Below, piece by piece: positions 1 to 7,452 of a stretch of DNA of 35,809 bases. The stretch spans positions 1 through 35,809 of IMG/VR virus record IMGVR_UViG_3300023118_000019. The stretch is one strand, 5' to 3'. Both the position numbers and the translations under genes were made by a program. Under the pieces are notes generated by a model. That model was given only the letters and a program-made list of their open reading frames with translations, did no database searches and was not told the origin of the DNA. Source of the stretch: a virus. Position 1 is the stretch's first letter; each line of letters starts with the position of its first letter.

Positions 1-127
1 GAAACCGATTCGGCCTGGTATCAGAGCACGCTTCAGACGTTAAGAACCCTGATGATTATAAGGAGTTGGACGTAATTTCCACCAATGAAGATACGTTTAA
101 AGGTGAATTAGGCGAATATATTAAGGA
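1..127. repeat. Terminal direct repeat, left copy (contig overlap)
   Basis: This stretch is identical to 35683-35809, base for base over 127 positions. A reading frame that starts at 35175 runs through the right copy and continues in phase in the left copy to a stop at 138-140. The simplest reading is an assembly overlap (127 is a common maximal k-mer length) of a circular genome. A true short direct terminal repeat is less likely because the repeat sits inside a gene and has exactly that length. Confidence 0.97.
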
Positions 128-140
128 GATGTTGTCATGA
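1..140 (+). CDS. Stealth-like sugar-phosphate transferase, C-terminal part (continues from 35175)
   Basis: These are the last 46 or so codons of the gene that starts at 35175. Position 1 is the second base of a Gly codon and the frame ends with TGA at 138-140, overlapping the ATG of the next gene (ATGA). Joined across the circle the protein is 215 residues. The tail of the protein is charged and shows no motif of its own. The function is argued under the 5' part. Confidence 0.8.
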   Translation, partial: NRFGLVSEHASDVKNPDDYKELDVISTNEDTFKGELGEYIKEMLS

Positions 141-1105
141 AAATTGCATTCGTAGGAAACCATAAGGTAGATTTTAGCTCAGAGACACACCACTGCAACA
201 CGCTTGAGGCCATGGGTCATCAGGTTATTCGCTTGCAGGAGGGTTTAATTTACACCGATACTATTTATAGAGAAGCTTTGAAGTGTGATATGCTTGTGTT
301 TATCCATACTCATGGAGTTGTAACTAGAGGTGCCTACTCAGTCAGCCGTATGTTCGAGCTTTTGAAGCGTGCCGGCGTTCCTACCGTTACCTACCACCTC
401 GACTTGTGGCTTGGTATCGGCCGCGAGAAAGACCTTACAACCGACCCATTCTATAAGACCATTGAGTATTTCTTTACCGTTGATAAGCTTATGGCCGACT
501 GGTTCAATGATAATACTGAAGTAAAAGGTATATATCTTCCTGCTGCAGTCTACGATAAAGAATGTTACCTGCACCCTGAACCTATCTATAAAGAGAATGC
601 AAACAAGGGTGAGCTTCTTAATGACATCGTATTCGTGGGCTCTAAAGGCTATCACCCTGAATGGCCATACCGACCTATACTTATCGATACCCTCAAAGGA
701 CACTATGGCGATAAGTTCCACCATATTGGCCGAGATGGTGAAGGTGCCGTTCGTGGCGAAGAGCTCAACCGACTTTACGCAAGCAGTAAGGTGGCCGTTG
801 GAGACACGCTTTGTATCGGTTTCAACTATCCATACTACCTAAGCGACCGCATATTCGAAACGACCGGTCGTGGTGGATTTATGATTCATCCTTATATCGA
901 AGGCATTCATGACCTGTTTGAAGAGGGCAAGGAAATAGTTACCTATAAGTTCAATGATTTTGAAGACCTATTCGCTAAGGTTGACTATTATCTCGAGCAC
1001 CCAAAGGAACGTGAGAAGATTCGTCTTGCCGGACACGAACGTACTAAGCGTGACCACACCTACCGTAATCGTTGGGAGTTCATTCTAAAGGAGTTATCGA
1101 AATGA
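137..1105 (+). CDS. CgeB-like glycosyltransferase (GT-B fold)
   Basis: A 322-residue protein that probably transfers a sugar from a nucleotide-sugar donor in the cytoplasm. The C-terminal half (residues about 215-320) matches the CgeB/YkvP-type glycosyltransferase pattern: a conserved arginine-phenylalanine-glutamate turn (DRIFETTGRGGF), then IHPYIEGIHDLF, a strand with GKEIVTY, and a helical end with repeated Arg/Lys and a HTYRNRW motif. The N-terminus MKIAFVGNHKVDF is a typical first Rossmann strand. The start overlaps the previous stop by 4 nt and the next gene starts inside its stop, so it is translationally coupled in a sugar-transfer cluster. The acceptor is unknown: virion protein, DNA or host glycan are all possible. 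Confidence 0.8.
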   Translation: MKIAFVGNHKVDFSSETHHCNTLEAMGHQVIRLQEGLIYTDTIYREALKCDMLVFIHTHGVVTRGAYSVSRMFELLKRAGVPTVTYHLDLWLGIGREKDLTTDPFYKTIEYFFTVDKLMADWFNDNTEVKGIYLPAAVYDKECYLHPEPIYKENANKGELLNDIVFVGSKGYHPEWPYRPILIDTLKGHYGDKFHHIGRDGEGAVRGEELNRLYASSKVAVGDTLCIGFNYPYYLSDRIFETTGRGGFMIHPYIEGIHDLFEEGKEIVTYKFNDFEDLFAKVDYYLEHPKEREKIRLAGHERTKRDHTYRNRWEFILKELSK

Positions 1106-2757
1106 TAGACGCTATATTCCTTCCACCTGAACCTATGGATCAGATGATGGTTGGAGACCTCATCGAGAATCTGATTTGGAAACCAATCAATCACTTTGAA
1201 ACGAGATATATTCATTCATTTGAGGAGGCTCAGACTGAAGACATTATATTGGTATTGCCTGGTGCATATCATAAGGTAGAAGACATCAACCGAGAGATTG
1301 CACGATTCAAATCAGTGCTTATTTTCCTTACTTCCGATGAGAATAATATATTTCCTGTTGAAGAACTGAAGCATGGCAACATGAAGTTATGGATTCAGAC
1401 CCCTCGTGTAGGCCGTGAATACCCTGCAGGTACTCGTTTCTTTGGGGTTGGATATGGATTCGCACACCTGAAGGCTCGTGAATACAGCAAGAAGTATAAG
1501 GATGTATTTATTAGCGGCCAAGATACTCACGCTCGAAGGCATAAGATATTCAACCTGCTTGATGAATATGAGAAGAAAAACCCTGAGCTTGACTATTTCA
1601 TTAACCGTACTAAAGGCTTTACGCAGGGCTATAGCGAAGAGATGTACTTTAAGCTGATGAACAGCACGAAGGTTGCTCCGGCACCTGCAGGCGTGGTTTC
1701 TCCCGATAGCTTCAGGGTATACGAAGCACTTGAGTGTGGAGTCATACCGATTGCTGATGACATCTCACCGGCTTATGATTCGAAAGGATATTGGGCAAAG
1801 CTATTCCCTGATACCCCAATGCCTATCCTTGCGGATGATAATATCTCTGACATACTCGACACTGAGCTTGCTAATTATTCATGGCGATCGATTCAGATAT
1901 ATGCTTGGTGGCAACAACAGAAACGGAAGTACGCATATGATTTACTTGAAGACCTTACTTACCTAATAGGTAATGGCCATTCTTTTAGCGAGATAATCAA
2001 AGGCAAAGAGCGTGAATTGAAAGACCGTATCACGGCAATCATTCCGGTGAGTCCTTGGGCTTCACATCCTGACACTCGCATTCTTGAGGAAACGATCCGA
2101 AACACTCAAGCACAATTACCCGGTGCCGAGATTATCGTTACCTTTGATGGTGTCAGAGCAGAGCAGGAAGACCGTAGAGAAGCCTATGAAACATTCGTGA
2201 TGACTATGCTCAGGAAGATAAATTTCGAGTATGAGAACGTCTTACCTATCGTCTTCAAGGAGCATACGCACCAAGTAGGCATGGCTCGAGAGGCTCTGAA
2301 GTACGTGAAGACGCAGACCATCATTTACATTGAAGGTGATTCACCGCTTTATCCTGACCGGCATATACCGTGGCAGGAGCTTATTACTGACATTGAGTGG
2401 GGCGATAGTAATGTTATTCGCTTGTATAACAAGGAGGAGATTCCTGAAGAGCACGAGTACTTAATGCACCACGAGCATGACGTACCGAAGCTGAATCTTA
2501 TTGCTACAAGCCAATGGAGCCAACAGCCTCACCTCGCTAATACCAACTTTTATAGAGAGATTGTGGATAAGTATTTCACTTCAGACGCAAAGTGCTTTGT
2601 AGAAGAGCGAATGTATTATATAATAGTGTCAGAATCAAGGAATGGTCAATGGAGAAACTGGCGTATGTTTATATACAAACCCGATAATCTCCCACGGTCT
2701 TATCATTTGGATGGGCGTGAGGGTGGTAACAACTTTTATGAAAGTCAGGTCTTTTAG
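1102..2757 (+). CDS. Two-domain glycosyltransferase (exostosin-like GT-B + GT-A)
   Basis: The chosen start is the ATG that overlaps the previous stop (ATGA), giving 551 residues; a longer frame upstream lies inside the previous gene. Residues about 1-310 look like an exostosin/GT47-type GT-B half. The key block APAPAGVVSPDSFRVYEALE followed by CGVIPI is the donor-binding loop known in that family. Residues about 315-551 look like a second, GT-A domain: the strand TAIIPVSPW, a DGVRA turn, IIYIEGDSPL in the place of the DxD motif, and an acidic EERMYY helix. A two-enzyme chain would let one protein add two sugars in sequence. The order of domains and neighbours support sugar transfer; the acceptor cannot be seen. 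Confidence 0.72.
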   Translation: MIDAIFLPPEPMDQMMVGDLIENLIWKPINHFETRYIHSFEEAQTEDIILVLPGAYHKVEDINREIARFKSVLIFLTSDENNIFPVEELKHGNMKLWIQTPRVGREYPAGTRFFGVGYGFAHLKAREYSKKYKDVFISGQDTHARRHKIFNLLDEYEKKNPELDYFINRTKGFTQGYSEEMYFKLMNSTKVAPAPAGVVSPDSFRVYEALECGVIPIADDISPAYDSKGYWAKLFPDTPMPILADDNISDILDTELANYSWRSIQIYAWWQQQKRKYAYDLLEDLTYLIGNGHSFSEIIKGKERELKDRITAIIPVSPWASHPDTRILEETIRNTQAQLPGAEIIVTFDGVRAEQEDRREAYETFVMTMLRKINFEYENVLPIVFKEHTHQVGMAREALKYVKTQTIIYIEGDSPLYPDRHIPWQELITDIEWGDSNVIRLYNKEEIPEEHEYLMHHEHDVPKLNLIATSQWSQQPHLANTNFYREIVDKYFTSDAKCFVEERMYYIIVSESRNGQWRNWRMFIYKPDNLPRSYHLDGREGGNNFYESQVF

Positions 2758-2759
2758 TT

Positions 2760-3041
2760 ATGAGTAACTTTGAGAAGAACTTAGATAGCCACATTCGTGA
2801 GCTTGACGCTAAGATAGGCGTACTCTACACCGAAGATCACAACTTGGATTGGGGTCACGATTGTGACTGTGACTACTGTGACCGTGAAGAAATGCCACCT
2901 GAAGAAACTGAAACTCGTTCGGCTGAAATCAAAAAGGAAATCGAAGAGATTGAGAACTTTAAGAAGGTGCTCATCGCTCACGTTGAACGTTATAAGAAGA
3001 CTACCGGCAAACTGACAGTAGTTATAAAGGCCACAAAATAA
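2760..3041 (+). CDS. Hypothetical acidic coiled-coil protein with a Cys/Asp cluster
   Basis: A 93-residue protein of unknown function. Its middle carries a dense cluster, HDCDCDYCDREE, with three cysteines and a histidine that could hold a metal ion. It is flanked by charged helices that look like a short coiled coil (ETRSAEIKKEIEEIENFKK). The start is 2 nt after the previous stop and the end overlaps the next ATG, so it belongs to the same transcript as the glycosyltransferases. No family was recognised. Confidence 0.7.
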   Translation: MSNFEKNLDSHIRELDAKIGVLYTEDHNLDWGHDCDCDYCDREEMPPEETETRSAEIKKEIEEIENFKKVLIAHVERYKKTTGKLTVVIKATK

Positions 3042-3349
3042 TGAAAGCTTGGTATCTATCAATTAAAGATGATGAAGACCAGGGGCGTTTTGTAGTTTTT
3101 TCAAACACCCGTAACGGTGCTAGGAATCAAGCTGATGGTAATGACCTAATGTATGATCGATGGATTGATATTCAAGCTCATCGAGCACCTCAGTGGGATG
3201 GTTTAGAAAAGTTATCGAAACGTGAGCTCGATAAAGAGCTATGGCGTGATGGTTGGGAGTGGCTTGACTATGCTTGCCCTGCACCTGAAGAAACAACTGA
3301 CGAAGAGTTTTATACTTGGTACGATGGTATTTTTGGAGTGAAGTCATGA
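3041..3349 (+). CDS. Hypothetical protein, Trp-rich
   Basis: A 102-residue protein of unknown function. The N-terminal part (MKAWYLSIKDDEDQGRFVVF) reads like a small beta sheet, and the C-terminal half is acidic and rich in Trp and Tyr. No membrane segment or known motif is visible. Start and stop overlap those of the neighbours by 1-4 nt. Confidence 0.7.
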   Translation: MKAWYLSIKDDEDQGRFVVFSNTRNGARNQADGNDLMYDRWIDIQAHRAPQWDGLEKLSKRELDKELWRDGWEWLDYACPAPEETTDEEFYTWYDGIFGVKS

Positions 3350-3723
3350 AAGTCGGATTTGATTACTGGCAAGTAGTAAGCCACTACCCTCAATACTTCT
3401 CTCAGTTAGCTATGGCTCACCGTGAGAACGGCTCTGAAATCGTTATTATATCTGCAGTAGGTAAAGACCGTGTGGGTACCGTGCAGGCTGAAATAGACAA
3501 GATTGGAACCTTCAGCAATGCCGTGAAGGTGTATGAGGTCGTGTTTGACAACCCTGCTGAGTCACCTGAGCTCAAGTTGGCCAAGTGTTTAGAGCTTGGC
3601 GTTACAGTGTTCTACGATGATCGTGATGATGTTTGTCGGTTGCTTAATAAGCACGGCATTCTTGCTATGAGGGTTACTCGCAAGGACAATTCAACCTATG
3701 ATATTAAAGCGGAACGGAGATAG
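3346..3723 (+). CDS. HAD-like protein with degenerate motif I
   Basis: The start is the ATG overlapping the previous stop (ATGA), giving 125 residues. The layout fits a short HAD-superfamily fold. The N-terminal strand MKVGFDYWQVV has one Asp where active enzymes have DxD. A middle strand ends in IIISAVGK with Ser as motif II, and the late strand VTVFYDDRDDV resembles the acidic motif IV. Known phage HAD proteins include 3'-phosphatases and nucleotidases. Here the second motif I Asp is replaced by Trp, so phosphatase activity is doubtful. It sits between glycosyltransferase genes, where a sugar-phosphate substrate would make sense, but that is inference. Confidence 0.6.
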   Translation: MKVGFDYWQVVSHYPQYFSQLAMAHRENGSEIVIISAVGKDRVGTVQAEIDKIGTFSNAVKVYEVVFDNPAESPELKLAKCLELGVTVFYDDRDDVCRLLNKHGILAMRVTRKDNSTYDIKAERR

Positions 3724-3725
3724 CC

Positions 3726-3896
3726 ATGAACGATATTACAATACGAGCCTACAATACCGATAATGGGTGGTATATGGATACTGATGAAAGACTCAAGACC
3801 CGAGCTACATTTAAAAAGTATGGGCTAAGAGCAAAGATGTATTACCTATACTGCACGATATTTTACCAAAAGGTAATTGTTGAAGTGAAGGATTAA
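3726..3896 (+). CDS. Small hypothetical protein (56 aa)
   Basis: A short frame from ATG at 3726 to TAA at 3894-3896 encodes 56 residues beginning MNDITIRAYNTDNGWYMDTD. It is basic and Tyr-rich at the end. It fills the gap between two coupled genes exactly: the ATG is 2 nt after the preceding stop and the next ATG is 4 nt after its stop. That spacing is the main support for it being real. Function unknown. Confidence 0.6.
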   Translation: MNDITIRAYNTDNGWYMDTDERLKTRATFKKYGLRAKMYYLYCTIFYQKVIVEVKD

Positions 3897-3900
3897 TCAC

Positions 3901-4929
3901 ATGAAAAAACCACGAATTGGCCTCATAGCTCGTATGGATCGCACCGGCCTTGGCTATCAAACCAAAGCCCTATTCGACCTGCTCAAACCAGATAAGACGC
4001 TTGTTGTTAACTCTACACCGTTTAACGGCAATGCTCAGATACCGGAGTGGTATCACTTACCTCAGGATTTAAGTAAGCCTCAAAATAGGTTCGTTGCTTA
4101 TACCCTTGGCATGAATGATGACCTCGCCTTCGATTGGTTGGTATACGGTCTTGACGTTATTATTACCTGTGAAGTTCCGTACCACGATAAGCTTTATGAG
4201 ATGGCTCGTAAGCGTGGTATCAAGGTCATTCTTCAGCCGAATGCAGAGCTTAACCCTCACTTCAACCAACCGACATTAGATAAGCCTGACTACTTCTTCC
4301 TTCCATCAACGTGGTATAAGGATGAAACGCTTCAGCTCGGTGTTCCGACTGTTGTATGCCCTCCACCGATTGCAATGCTACCTGCTAATAATCCTGTATT
4401 CAAAGACCATGGAACGCTTAAGGTGCTTCATATTGCCGGCAAGAAAGCTCTGGGAGACCGTAATGGTACTGAGATCGTTAAGAAGCTTAATGATATGCCT
4501 GGCGTAGAGCTCACTATTCGTTCTCAGGCAGAAGATAATTTCCCACTTCAGCAAGATTTATATAAGGGTGGTTTCCATGTATTACTTATGCCACGAAGAT
4601 ATGGTGGCCTCTGTATGCCTATGTTAGAGGCACTATCACAAGGTATGCCGGTACTTATGCCTGATATTGAACCGAATAAAAGTGTTCTTCCTGAAAATTG
4701 GTTACTCAAAACTAATTTCAAATCAACGCTTATGACAAAGCGTCTCATACATTCATACGCCACTGATATGACTGCTATCCGTTCGACTCTTGAACGTTTC
4801 AAGGACATGGATCAACTGCAATATGATGAGGAGCGAAGCAAGGCGAGAGCTGTCTTCGCCGACCATCAGAAAGCAGTTCAGCGATGGGAGTTCTACATTA
4901 ACCGTATTGTGGAGGGTAAAGAATTATGA
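3901..4929 (+). CDS. Glycosyltransferase (GT4-like, GT-B fold)
   Basis: A 342-residue protein. The N-terminal part begins KPRIGLIARMDRTGLGYQTK, a nucleotide-binding strand and Gly turn typical of GT-B enzymes. The C-terminal half has LKVLHIAGKKALGDRNGTEI, then GGFHVLLMPRRYGGLCMPML followed by EALSQGMPVLMPD. The last block is the E-x7-E type donor site of GT4 enzymes. It should move a sugar from an activated donor to an unknown acceptor in the cytoplasm. It is the third glycosyltransferase gene of the cluster; the next small gene overlaps its stop by 4 nt. Confidence 0.82.
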   Translation: MKKPRIGLIARMDRTGLGYQTKALFDLLKPDKTLVVNSTPFNGNAQIPEWYHLPQDLSKPQNRFVAYTLGMNDDLAFDWLVYGLDVIITCEVPYHDKLYEMARKRGIKVILQPNAELNPHFNQPTLDKPDYFFLPSTWYKDETLQLGVPTVVCPPPIAMLPANNPVFKDHGTLKVLHIAGKKALGDRNGTEIVKKLNDMPGVELTIRSQAEDNFPLQQDLYKGGFHVLLMPRRYGGLCMPMLEALSQGMPVLMPDIEPNKSVLPENWLLKTNFKSTLMTKRLIHSYATDMTAIRSTLERFKDMDQLQYDEERSKARAVFADHQKAVQRWEFYINRIVEGKEL

Positions 4930-5081
4930 ATGAACGTGTAAAGTATGGGATTGAAATACTAGCCGAAGACTTAAAGTCAGAGTTAGTCATCGTAATATCA
5001 TTACTTGAGGCACTCAAAGAGCGTCATCCAAAGGTATACGATATAGCAGTAAAAGCAATACAAGAAACTGAGGAGAAATAA
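4926..5081 (+). CDS. Small helical hypothetical protein (51 aa)
   Basis: A frame from ATG at 4926 (overlapping the previous stop as ATGA) to TAA at 5079-5081. The 51 residues start MNERVKYGIEILAEDLKSEL and are predicted by eye to be almost all helix, with acidic and basic residues alternating. No motif was recognised. Confidence 0.62.
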   Translation: MNERVKYGIEILAEDLKSELVIVISLLEALKERHPKVYDIAVKAIQETEEK

Positions 5082-5082
5082 T

Positions 5083-5394
5083 ATGACCGCACCAGAACAA
5101 CCAAAAGCACCTGAAGTTAAGTTACCGGCACTAACCGTAACAGACCACTACATTGGCATTCTAAAGCTCGCTCTCGAATACAATGCAACAATCGTTCGTA
5201 TTGGTACTCAAGTACTTGCTATGGACTCATCAGGCCACAATAAGAAGACCCTACGATGGGCTCAGGAGCAAATGACTGGTATTACTTCTACGTATACCAA
5301 GAATCTTGAAGACGCTAACCGTAAGCTCGTATTGCAGTTCCTCCCTCAGGACGCTAAGAAGGCTGAAGAGAATGAACACGAATCCAATTCGTAG
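5083..5394 (+). CDS. Hypothetical protein (103 aa)
   Basis: Soluble 103-residue protein with a Pro-rich start (TAPEQPKAPEVKLPALTVT) and a helical middle. Preceded by a good ribosome site (GAGGAGAAATAAT). The end is acidic and overlaps the start of the next gene. Function unknown. Confidence 0.68.
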   Translation: MTAPEQPKAPEVKLPALTVTDHYIGILKLALEYNATIVRIGTQVLAMDSSGHNKKTLRWAQEQMTGITSTYTKNLEDANRKLVLQFLPQDAKKAEENEHESNS

Positions 5395-5587
5395 TGATGA
5401 GGAAAGGAGAGTGGCGAGGTTCGCTCTCCTTTGTTATGGGTGGGATTTAAACCTTGCTGCAAGGACTGAAGTTATTCGATTGGCTCGAGGATGGCCACCT
5501 GCTCATAGCAAGAACTTTCCTCATTCGTATATGGCTCGAATTATTAGACAAATAGCCCGTGGCTATAGAGAGGTTATGGATTACTAA
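5372..5587 (+). CDS. Small basic hypothetical protein (71 aa)
   Basis: The start is taken at ATG 5372 (MNTNPIRSDEERRVARF), inside the end of the previous gene; the longer frame upstream reads as an out-of-phase shadow. Arg-rich, with helices VARFALLCYGWDLNLAARTE and ARIIRQIARGYREV. A small nucleic-acid binding role is possible but only inferred from charge. GTG at 5411 has an AAAGGAG site too close to it and was not chosen. Confidence 0.55.
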   Translation: MNTNPIRSDEERRVARFALLCYGWDLNLAARTEVIRLARGWPPAHSKNFPHSYMARIIRQIARGYREVMDY

Positions 5588-5841
5588 TGAAAGATTTTAT
5601 TGAAGACGCACTACCACCTATCGTAGTTATATTTGTATGTATTATTGCACTGTGGGGGCTTATTGCAGTAATAGTCGGATTTGTTAATGCTCAGAATCAA
5701 ATGAACTGGTGTCAGTATAAAGATGGTAATACAGTATGGAGTACCTCAAAGGTTGAGGAGACTGGAAAGCGATGGTCTCCTAACGCACTTACAGCAGGAT
5801 TCACTGGCGAATGTATTGATCCAGGTGATAAAGGTTTATAA
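5587..5841 (+). CDS. Small single-span membrane protein
   Basis: 84 residues with one strong hydrophobic segment at about 10-33 (PPIVVIFVCIIALWGLIAVI), then a polar part with two cysteines (NWCQYKD and GECIDPG) that could form a disulfide outside the cell. Overlaps both neighbours by 1 nt. Function unknown; its place among accessory genes gives no clear role. Confidence 0.68.
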   Translation: MKDFIEDALPPIVVIFVCIIALWGLIAVIVGFVNAQNQMNWCQYKDGNTVWSTSKVEETGKRWSPNALTAGFTGECIDPGDKGL

Positions 5842-6032
5842 TGACTGACTTTAAAGCCGGCGATATACTTACTTATCAAGCTACAGGATATAGCACTTGG
5901 CGTGTTACCTTCGTTAGATATGTTCGTGAGTGGGGTTCGGTAGATAATAAGCGATGGGCTCTTGTGAAGCGACCTCATCGGAAGACACCGGCAAGAGTTG
6001 AAGCAAGGAAGTTGAGTATATATAAGCCATGA
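5841..6032 (+). CDS. Small basic hypothetical protein (63 aa)
   Basis: 63 residues, beta-rich and basic: FKAGDILTYQATGYSTWRVT then KRPHRKTPARVEARKL. The pattern (KAGDI..Y) is like a small SH3-type barrel, but no family was assigned. Coupled by 1-4 nt overlaps to both neighbours. Confidence 0.62.
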   Translation: MTDFKAGDILTYQATGYSTWRVTFVRYVREWGSVDNKRWALVKRPHRKTPARVEARKLSIYKP

Positions 6033-6418
6033 GTATATTTGATAAGCGTGAAGAAGAGTTGGAAGAAGCCCTAAAAGATATGGTTCTTCAATTCGGTTAT
6101 CAATACGATGGTCTCAAGCGTAGGCCACCTTCATTAGGTACTGGTGGATTATCTGCTCTTGAAAGTGCATTTGATTTATTAGGATGGAACGATCCTTACC
6201 CAATGCCTGAAGCCTCGTGTGATATTGTAGGCTGTCAGAAATGGACTCAAGCCGGAGTTCCATTCCCTAACGGTGATTACCTTAGGTTATGCAGCGAGCA
6301 TAGTGCAGAGCATAGGGATGGTATTGATTTACTCGCAAAGAAAAGACAAGGCCGTGGCTACAATGCTAAGGAACGAAAAGAGAGACTCGAAAGGTTTAAG
6401 TCGTATGCTCATTCATAG
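6029..6418 (+). CDS. Hypothetical protein with a Cys/His metal-site candidate
   Basis: 129 residues. The centre has CDIVGCQKWTQAG and, after about 20 residues, LCSEHSAEHR, a Cys/Cys...Cys/His arrangement that could bind zinc. The N-terminus is a charged helix and the C-terminus is very basic (KKRQGRGYNAKERKERLERF). It might bind nucleic acid; that is inference from charge and the metal-site pattern. Confidence 0.62.
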   Translation: MSIFDKREEELEEALKDMVLQFGYQYDGLKRRPPSLGTGGLSALESAFDLLGWNDPYPMPEASCDIVGCQKWTQAGVPFPNGDYLRLCSEHSAEHRDGIDLLAKKRQGRGYNAKERKERLERFKSYAHS

Positions 6419-6620
6419 CCTACCCCGAAAGCAATATGAAACTTCCCTAATCCTGAAGGAAGAAGTGGGTAAGAGTCGTTTTGAACGTAGGCAGGAGCTT
6501 AAGGATAAACGTATCAAAGTGCTTCCATATCAAAGGAAGAGCGTTCATAAGGCTGGAGAAAAGGTCTATATTGATGGAAAAGTCGTAAAGAATGATAGGT
6601 ATGGTGGTAAGTTCTTGTGA
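6405..6620 (+). CDS. Small basic hypothetical protein (71 aa)
   Basis: The start is taken at ATG 6405 (MLIHSLPRKQYETSL) because an AAAGG site lies about 9 nt upstream and the overlap with the previous stop is short. A longer frame from 6273 is mostly shadow. Lys/Arg-rich; no motif recognised. Confidence 0.5.
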   Translation: MLIHSLPRKQYETSLILKEEVGKSRFERRQELKDKRIKVLPYQRKSVHKAGEKVYIDGKVVKNDRYGGKFL

Positions 6621-6898
6621 TTAATCAAATGCTATTGTTCGCTTGCTGTGAGAATCATGGGAAGATACCGAGTGTTGCAAGCAGTTCAGAGGGATGGACA
6701 AAGAGACTGTGGGTATCGTGTTCAGGGATATGCACGAATGAAGGCTTTGTTATCTGTTGTGATGATTGCTTAACGAAAGATAGACGGCCACAATTCAAGG
6801 ATAGGTACGTTATTCTAAGCGACTTTCAGCAGTACTGTATCGAGAATGATATGAATGATTATCTGCTTTCGACTTTGCTGGAAGTGTACACATACTAA
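6617..6898 (+). CDS. Cys-rich hypothetical protein
   Basis: GTG at 6617 overlaps the previous stop (GTGA), giving 93 residues; ATG at 6629 is an alternative. Eight or so cysteines lie in pairs (FACCENHGK, VSCSGICTNEG, VICCDDCLTK), which suggests one or two zinc-ribbon-like sites. It is the last small gene before the terminase genes. Function unknown. Confidence 0.58.
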   Translation: MINQMLLFACCENHGKIPSVASSSEGWTKRLWVSCSGICTNEGFVICCDDCLTKDRRPQFKDRYVILSDFQQYCIENDMNDYLLSTLLEVYTY

Positions 6899-6906
6899 TT
6901 TGAAAT

Positions 6907-6924
6907 CTTGAAAAACAATTCAAG
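6907..6924 (+). promoter_or_regulatory. Inverted repeat before the terminase small subunit ribosome site
   Basis: CTTGAA at 6907-6912 and TTCAAG at 6919-6924 are perfect complements with a 6-nt loop. AGGAG follows directly. The small hairpin could affect access to the ribosome site or bind a protein. No U-run follows, so it is not an intrinsic terminator. Confidence 0.4.
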
Positions 6925-6942
6925 AGGAGTTAATATAACAAC

Positions 6943-7452
6943 ATGAGTGAACACGGTGGAGCTAGACCAAACGCAGGACGTAAAAAGGGTGGCATGAATG
7001 CCGAGACCAAACGTGCCATGAAAGCTAAGAAGATGTACGAGACCAGAGCTCGTAAGCACGTTACATCTCTTCTTAACGCTCAACTATCCCTAGCCACTGG
7101 TGTTCAAATGCTATTCGTTATCCACACTGACTCTAAGGGTAATAGGCGTAAACCTGAAATGATTACTGACCCTGAGACCATTAAGAAGTTCCTTGATGAG
7201 AACCAAGGCGTTGACGGCACCCTGAAGAGCGATAAGAAGGATAAGGACGATAAGAGCAAGGTTGAGGATTATTACTTCCTTACTACCAAGGTTCCTGACA
7301 CTAAGACTATTAGTGATATGCTTGACCGTATCTTCGGTAAGGCACCGGCTACGCTCGACCTCACAAGCGGTGGTGAACGATTAACAGCGGCACCACTCAT
7401 CGTATCTGACATATCTACTGCTGAGGTTGCTACTGATGAAGCTGAAGACTAA
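6943..7452 (+). CDS. terS: Terminase small subunit
   Basis: 169 residues. The start MSEHGGARPNAGRKKGGM is the basic leader seen in many phage terminase small subunits and related DNA-binding proteins. The rest is helical with a charged central stretch (DGTLKSDKKDKDDKSK) and a tail that would contact the large subunit. TerS binds the packaging site and loads TerL. The position immediately before the large subunit, with overlapping ends, is the strongest support. The AGGAG site is 13 nt from the ATG, somewhat far. Confidence 0.75.
   Translation: MSEHGGARPNAGRKKGGMNAETKRAMKAKKMYETRARKHVTSLLNAQLSLATGVQMLFVIHTDSKGNRRKPEMITDPETIKKFLDENQGVDGTLKSDKKDKDDKSKVEDYYFLTTKVPDTKTISDMLDRIFGKAPATLDLTSGGERLTAAPLIVSDISTAEVATDEAED

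Noticed and set aside
1-127. True phage direct terminal repeat
   Set aside because: The repeat is exactly 127 bp, sits inside a gene and restores it on circularisation, so assembly overlap explains it better.
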